Source: Larix sibirica (lineage: Eukaryota > Streptophyta > Pinopsida > Pinales > Pinaceae). From it: DNA of 11,590 bases. Numbering within the stretch: position 1 is the first letter of the stretch; each line of letters starts with the position of its first letter. The notes beneath the pieces were generated by a model. That model had not been told where the DNA came from, did no database searches, and was given only the letters and a program-made list of their open reading frames with translations. The translations under genes and the position numbers were made by a program. The stretch covers positions 12,019 through 23,608 of the forward strand of contig NWUY0300069187.1 in NCBI GenBank assembly GCA_004151065.3. Reading direction: 5' to 3'. Of the stretch, positions 7,330-11,590 are shown piece after piece.

Positions 7330-7860
7330 TAATATAATGGAACCCTAACATAAACACCATTTTCCTCCACGATGAAAGTCCAAAACCCACCACAACACCT
7401 ACAACACCCACAAGCACCAACACCATGCCAATCCCTAACAACTATGACAACTCTTAAGTTGAAAGCCCAAACCTTGCCAGAACATCAACAAGACAACGGA
7501 CACTCCAGACACAAGAACAATGAACAACGATATTCAATGCTTAAAACATCCACTACCAAACCAAACTACTGCCAAGACTGTAGATGCATGCACAATGACG
7601 AAGAACACTCGCGATGTAAGGATAATCAACAACACTTTCCAACACTTGGAGTTAAACACCCCAACTCATAATTAAAATCCAGAATATTAGACACATAACG
7701 TCACCTATAGCCAAATAACACCAAAACACTACCCACAAACACAGAACAACATCGAAGAAGACGAAGAACACTCTAAAGCAAAACACTAAACAAGATGAAG
7801 AACACTCCAAACATAGGGAAAATGGCAAACAACACTCTCGATGCATGCACAATCAACTAA
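7330..7860 (+). other. Strongly A/C-biased non-coding stretch
   Basis: The plus strand is dominated by A and C with few G and T, rich in ACAAC/CCAAC words. Short words recur: GAAGAACACTC at 7600-7610, 7763-7773 and 7797-7807, and GATGCATGCACAAT at 7583-7596 and 7840-7853. Apparent plus-strand Thr/Gln/Asn/Pro-rich and minus-strand hydrophobic frames here follow from the composition and are not taken as genes. Confidence 0.6.
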
Positions 7861-7907
7861 TTACTTCAATGCATAACTAAACCCATTACCTCGGGATTAA
7901 AAGAACA

Positions 7908-8159
7908 AGTCTAAACATTTGACGATTTTGCGAGTTTTAATCGGAATCCGACGATATTTAAAAAAAAATCCAAATTATGTGCTATTCAAATCATGTTTAT
8001 GAAAGCATAAATAGATCCAACGCCCTTAAATATCCTAGGGTACCCCAATTAAACAAGTTTAAACATTGTTCTTCAAGATTTTAATTTTCTTTTATCGGAT
8101 TCCTTGAATGGTGCCGAAAAATGATATCGAGAAAGAACAAAATTGTCGAACGTTTAAGC
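7908..8159 (+). repeat. Long direct repeat, copy B
   Basis: About 252 bp related to copy A at 5382-5635 and in the same orientation; similarity starts at AGTCTAAACATT and fades after TTTAAGC. The sequences outside the two copies do not match each other. Confidence 0.85.
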
Positions 8160-8509
8160 TTGCGTTGGATTAAAATGGTTAAGAGGCTAATACAACCCAC
8201 CTTTGCAAGTAGTTTTAAGTCCTCACGAGACTCGTACAACACCCGAATTGTTACCTCGTTGTTACAACGTGCGATTCAAATCCCATGTAGACATCACTAA
8301 CAACACAACCAAATAATAAAGTTAAAAAAATTAATAATAAAATGACCAAGTCACGAATATAACCCACAAGGTGTCCTTTTTTGGAAAAAAAAAAAAAAGT
8401 CTACCGTCATATTTATTGCATGACGCGATCACTAGATTCAAGGACACAGTAATTTTTTGGATAAACTGTTTACCAGGAACTCGGAGAGTACCCGAGAACC
8501 CCTCTCTTC
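8160..8509. other. Spacer upstream of the kinase gene
   Basis: No supported gene. It contains a 14-nt A run at 8385-8398. A possible frame starting just before that run is driven by it and by the adjacent repeat. Confidence 0.5.
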
Positions 8510-8650
8510 AGCATTTCCATGAAATTATTCCCTTGTGGGTACCCAATTCTACTGGTTTCATAGATTTCAACCCCTTTCAAGCATTTCCACGAAATTCCTA
8601 CTTGGCCGGTACTTGGCCAATTCAACTGATATCATAGATTTCAATCCCTA
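8510..8650. repeat. About 70-bp tandem duplication upstream of the CDPK
   Basis: Units 8510-8579 and 8580-8650 share AGCATTTCCA-GAAATT, GGTAC, CCAATTC, ACTG and TCATAGATTTCAA-CCC, with several substitutions and small indels. Older than the other short duplications in the window. Confidence 0.8.
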
Positions 8651-8980
8651 TTTCATCCTCGAAACCATTTGGACCTTGTAACAAAGTAAAGTTCCTGATC
8701 TTACCCTGGTCTGATCCTACCGTATACTTAGGCAAATATCGCTCATGTCCCTGAAGCTCTTCCTCATCTTGGTCATCAGCCAGCAATCTGCATCTTCCAC
8801 CCGTTGAATTTACATTGGGTTTTTGCCGACCTCAATAAACTATCACACAGGTCTTCATTGCAAAAATCCATTTCTGATCAATCATCCCTTTTGGGAATTC
8901 CAGATCTCACTCTTTTTGCATTGCATTTGCCAGTCAAAATCACGGAAAAAACCCATTTGGGAGGAGCTCTCTCTCTGGTC

Positions 8981-8987
8981 TATAAAA
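8981..8987 (+). promoter_or_regulatory. Candidate TATA box
   Basis: TATAAAA preceded by a CT-rich tract (GAGCTCTCTCTCTGG, 8964-8978) that resembles plant pyrimidine patches. It lies 26 bp upstream of the kinase start codon, so a transcript starting 30 bp downstream would have almost no 5' leader. It may therefore not be the real core promoter. Confidence 0.3.
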
Positions 8988-9012
8988 TTCACATTGGTAT
9001 CATTACAGATCA

Positions 9013-9694
9013 ATGGGGAACACTTTCACCCATCGTAGAAAACGAGACAGCAACAACACGGATCACTCTGCGATTGCAAGCTCCCACAATGCTGTTGCCT
9101 CTGCACATACAAAACCTTCTTCCTCAACAGCCCCTGCAGGACCACGGCAGACGACCCTAGGTAGGCTAAAGGAGGATGCGAAGTCCCAGACCATCCTAGG
9201 CAGGCCACTGGAGGATGTGAAGTCCCAATACATTATTGGGAAGGAATTAGGAAGAGGGCAGTTTGGGGTCACATACATCTGCACCGACAAGCAGACCAAG
9301 GAGCAATATGCTTGCAAATCCATTGCAAAGAGGAAACTAATTCATAAAGATGATAAAGAAGATGTCAGGAGGGAGGTCCAGATCATGCACCATCTGACTG
9401 GGCAGCCAAATATAGTGGAGTTGAAGGGCGCTTATGAGGATAAACAATCTGTGAACTTGGTCATGGAGCTCTGTGCTGGTGGGGAGCTCTTTGATAGAAT
9501 TATTGCCAAGGGGCATTACAGTGAGAGAGAGGCTTCTTCACTATGCAGGACCATGGTTAAGGTGGTTCACACTTGCCATTCAATGGGTGTCATACACCGT
9601 GATCTCAAGCCGGAGAATTTTCTGTTTCTCAGCAAGGATGAAAACTCGCCCTTGAAGGCCACGGATTTTGGCCTTTCGGTCTTCTACAAGCCGG
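9013..9694 (+). CDS. Calcium-dependent protein kinase, exon 1 (partial gene)
   Basis: CDPKs are plant Ser/Thr kinases with a fused calmodulin-like domain that respond to calcium. This exon gives 227 codons plus one base. It opens [11 protein letters not shown]: Gly2 with Thr6 fits N-myristoylation, but there is no Cys at 3-5 for palmitoylation; a basic cluster follows. Residues 12-72 are a variable Ser/Thr/Ala-rich region with a 13-residue internal duplication (47-59 and 60-72). The kinase domain starts at about 73: glycine loop GRGQFGVTY (80-88), Lys102, Glu121, Met gatekeeper 151, [22 protein letters not shown] (HRD 195-197), DFG (218-220). The start is the first ATG after an in-frame TAA at 8983. 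Translation beyond KPG runs through GTAAGC, a splice donor. The rest of the kinase lobe, the autoinhibitory junction and the EF hands are not in the window. All catalytic residues seen are intact. Confidence 0.93.
9151..9228 (+). repeat. 39-bp in-frame tandem duplication in the CDPK N-terminus
   Basis: Units 9151-9189 and 9190-9228 match at about 31 of 39 bases and encode [13 protein letters not shown] and [13 protein letters not shown]. The second copy is the segment that normally leads into a CDPK kinase domain (ILG-P-EDV), so the first looks like the added copy. Frame is kept. Confidence 0.85.
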
Positions 9695-9700
9695 GTAAGC
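9695..9700 (+). other. 5' splice donor ending CDPK exon 1
   Basis: GTAAGC directly after CCGG, at phase 1 inside the Gly codon of KPG. Family proteins continue here towards the activation segment (normally a G-S-x-Y-Y-x-A-P-E motif), which is absent; the downstream frame is unrelated and soon stops. Confidence 0.85.
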
Positions 9701-10499
9701 CCCACTTCCCATTGCTCTTATTTTAATTGTCACCAATCAATTTTTTTCTATTAAACCTTAATACTTATATTACTGAAAAGATGTAGATGTCCGCCCGAGA
9801 AGTATATTATAACTCCTAAGCTATCATTACATCAAAATAGCCTATCCATGTAAGTAGGAGGATTGCATAAGATCTAGGTTCTACATCTTGCTTTTCCCAT
9901 TCTTTTCTTAAGATGATCAGATGAATTGGACATTGCTTACTATGGTGGTTTGGACTTTAACTAGTTAGTTGCTTTAGGGTTTCACTGTGCATAAATTTCT
10001 CAAACATTCACTGAACAGCCTATCATACAATTCTCGTCTGTACTTTGTAGAATTTCCAAGTCGCATGTATAACATAGTTCCGCTGTTATGATATTTAAGT
10101 AAATTGGAGAATCAATAATTGAAGGTTACTAAGAAATCTGGACCGAGAAACATAACTCCTTCTTAAATAAAACATATTTACATTTATTTGATGTCTTATA
10201 TAAATTTAGAATGCCATCAATGATCACACTTGGCTTCCATAAGTGGCAGTGAAGGTATGTATCTGACGAGGCAGTTTTAGAAATTTAGGATTTGACGGCC
10301 GTCCTTATACACACACTTTCAGAGACACACAGAGACAAGAAACAGAGGAAAATATACAATTCAAAATGACAAATTTGCAAAACGGATATCAAGGTGCTAG
10401 TCTTTTAAGTTTTGAAGACAGAGATAAGCGATGTTTGATTCATGATTCATAATTTCATCATAGAAAATACATATTATTACGAATACTTCTGTGAGCCAA

Positions 10500-10564
10500 A
10501 CTGTCAAAATTACAGTTTATAACTGTCAAAATTACAGTCTATAATCCAAAGTGTCAAATTTATA
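10500..10564. repeat. 22-bp tandem repeat, two and a diverged third copy
   Basis: Units 10500-10521 and 10522-10543 differ at one base; 10544-10564 is a diverged third. Each of the first two has inverted arms ACTGT and ACAGT around a short AT-rich loop. Confidence 0.85.
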
Positions 10565-10747
10565 GAACTTGAGCACAAGCACAACCTAAGTGGCCCCTGA
10601 CCCAGTGATAAGAAGCACAAGCACGACCTAAACCAGATGCGAAGTCAAAAGCACTACCAGAAGCAGTCATTGTTTCAGATTTAACAATCTCCCTTCGAGT
10701 TTCAAAAAACCCCTAAAATGACAGTTGCCCACAAAACTCAGCTTTTT

Positions 10748-10772
10748 GAAGGGAAAAGAAGGAAGGGGAAAG
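10748..10772 (+). other. 25-nt purine tract
   Basis: An uninterrupted A/G run. LTR retrotransposons have such a polypurine tract just before the 3' LTR, but no TG-start boundary or matching LTR copy can be shown here, so this is only a possibility. Confidence 0.3.
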
Positions 10773-11021
10773 CAACATGACTTGAACTCAAGAACAACTC
10801 TACAAGTGAAGGCAAACTAAAGAGTGAGAGTAATACTTAAAGTCAGGAAATCTCACTAAAAACTCCGCAAAAAGTTCATTCCACACACACAAACTACAGA
10901 GGAAATTACAGAGATTAAAATAACAGTAATATGCATATACTCTGGACCATTAAGTCCATTCTTAGATCCCATAGTCAAAACAAAGCTGTCTTCACTCTCA
11001 GCAGATCATTTCCTTCTTTCT

Positions 11022-11046
11022 GGTGCTCCCCTCCTCTAGGGGCACC
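11022..11046. repeat. GC-rich imperfect hairpin
   Basis: GGTGC-TCCCCT and AGGGGCACC can pair, with a two-base bulge and a short loop. It stands out against the AT-rich surroundings. Function unknown. Confidence 0.5.
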
Positions 11047-11590
11047 AAGAGACTGACAGAGGATAGTATTGCTTCTGACCGCAGATCAGTTAGGGCACGA
11101 TAGACCACTTCTACATCCTCCCGACCCCAGTGACATGGCCAGCCTTGGCCCTATCCCAGGAGCCTGTCGACTACATCCAGATTACAGCAGCATGCTCCCC
11201 ACTCTCGGCGACAGCACATTATTTAGTATAGCTCTACTTCCAGTTCTTCCATTTGTTTGTTCAGGCAGATCACTATTTCGAGATTCCTTCATTCGGCTTT
11301 GGATGTTAGGAGAGATGCTTCCAGTGCTTCCATTGTCTCCAGTGTACCATGACATACTCACCATTTTTGTATCGCATATCCCTGATCCGCCCTCCTTGTA
11401 CATTTTTCTTTTGTATCAGATCTCTTTGTACTTGTTTCTTCTGGGTTGGCTCTCCATCTTTGGAGATATCTATTTTTGGATTTATGATAGGGTTTCACAT
11501 CTTGCTTTATATAGGAGCCACCTTAGCGCTCCCACTTTGTATTGACATCATGGTACCACACAGTCCCATTGACCTACTTTTGTGGTCATT
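11047..11590 (+). other. Unassigned, possible LTR-like DNA
   Basis: Composition changes here to T/C-rich. An open frame (11069-11545, 158 codons) exists, but its hydrophobic second half comes from T-richness and I recognise no domain, so I do not call a gene. TATATA at 11508-11513, in TTTATATAGGAGCC, would suit an LTR promoter. The window ends before this can be tested. Confidence 0.3.

Larger units (their letters stand above)
6060..7330 (+). repeat. Old long-period direct repeat (period about 600-720 bp)
   Basis: The stretch from about 6062 to 6345 recurs in diverged form at about 6775-7050. Shared landmarks are AATACTTCCAAATCAA, CATATTCACAAATGCAT, TTCAATTC, ACTATGCT-CATTGCAA, ACAAAG and TACCTT-AAA. 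The next part, with the AGAGTC-AAAGG, GAAGCC and AACCCTA/AACCCCA motifs of about 6515-6700, recurs at about 7085-7330. The array is therefore an old repeat with at least two and a partial third unit, and the younger duplications at 6192 and 6633 are nested in it. Boundaries are approximate. Confidence 0.65.
9701..11068 (+). other. Probable CDPK intron 1 sequence; no exon found
   Basis: I see no sequence for the activation loop and APE motif, or EF hands, on the plus strand. The stretch is AT-rich at first, becomes purine-rich around 10740-10900, and holds only short repeats. Either the first intron is longer than 1.8 kb or the gene is cut off by insertion. Confidence 0.5.

Noticed and set aside
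7372-7671. Plus-strand 99-codon Thr/Gln/Asn/Pro-rich frame
   Set aside because: Explained by A/C-rich composition; no domain and no conserved start context.
6493-7852. Minus-strand hydrophobic frames that look like small membrane proteins
   Set aside because: They are the complement of an A/C-rich repeat region, which automatically yields Val/Leu/Phe/Gly-rich translation; frames change across repeat units.
8171-8290. Possible second SINE head (ATGGTTAAGAGGCT and GATTCAAATCCC on the plus strand)
   Set aside because: The two motifs are about 85 nt apart, too far for a typical tRNA-derived promoter, and no unit boundaries are visible.
8371-8637. Plus-strand 88-codon frame upstream of the kinase
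   Set aside because: Begins next to a 14-nt A run and spans the 70-bp tandem repeat; no recognisable protein feature.
8804-9160. Plus-strand 118-codon frame overlapping the CDPK start
   Set aside because: Overlaps the clear CDPK frame in another frame and has no domain; treated as chance.
10560-10670. Minus-strand frame beginning ATGACTGCTTCTGG, faintly like a subtilase C-terminal motif
   Set aside because: Similarity covers only a few residues (SGSAFDFASG), and the rest contains short repeats and soon stops; not supportable.
11069-11545. Plus-strand 158-codon frame at the right end
   Set aside because: No domain recognised, hydrophobic part follows from T-rich composition; kept only as unassigned sequence.
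1-11590. CRISPR arrays, riboswitches, rRNA or intact tRNA genes
   Set aside because: No regularly spaced short repeats with unique spacers and no cloverleaf-capable tRNA or rRNA signature were seen; the context is a plant nuclear genome.

Overview
The window reads as nuclear DNA of a land plant, probably a seed plant. The evidence is a calcium-dependent protein kinase (CDPK) first exon that stops at a GT splice donor, a spliced amino-acid permease (AAP) relic, a plant LINE-type RNase H fragment, a tRNA-headed SINE-like element and long AT-rich non-coding stretches. A gymnosperm or other large repeat-rich genome would fit, but that is inference. Nothing here looks bacterial or viral.

Layout. 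Positions 204-1891 (minus) hold a decayed AAP-type amino-acid permease gene in which six exons can be traced, most with their splice sites. It carries a nonsense codon, frameshifting deletions and a 91-bp tandem duplication inside one exon. Positions 1892-2970 are AT-rich non-coding DNA with a young 93/90-bp tandem duplication. Positions 2974-3603 (minus) are the RNase H end of a LINE. Positions 4136-5147 (minus) are a long decayed reading frame of no family I recognise, broken by one TGA, several TAG codons and one frameshift.

Positions 5382-8159 form a repeat block. Two diverged direct repeats of about 250 bp lie at its edges. Inside are a SINE-like element, two local tandem duplications nested in an older long-period repeat, and a strongly A/C-biased stretch. 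Positions 8160-9012 are the upstream region of the kinase, with a 70-bp tandem repeat. Positions 9013-9694 (plus) are the only coding sequence that looks intact: CDPK exon 1, from the start codon through the kinase DFG motif. The remaining 1.9 kb shows no later CDPK exon and is best read as intron and/or inserted repeat DNA.

The genes do not form a pathway. The common theme is decay by local tandem duplication: units of 22, 39, 70, 91, 93, 114 and 153 bp occur across the window, including inside an AAP exon and inside the kinase N-terminus.
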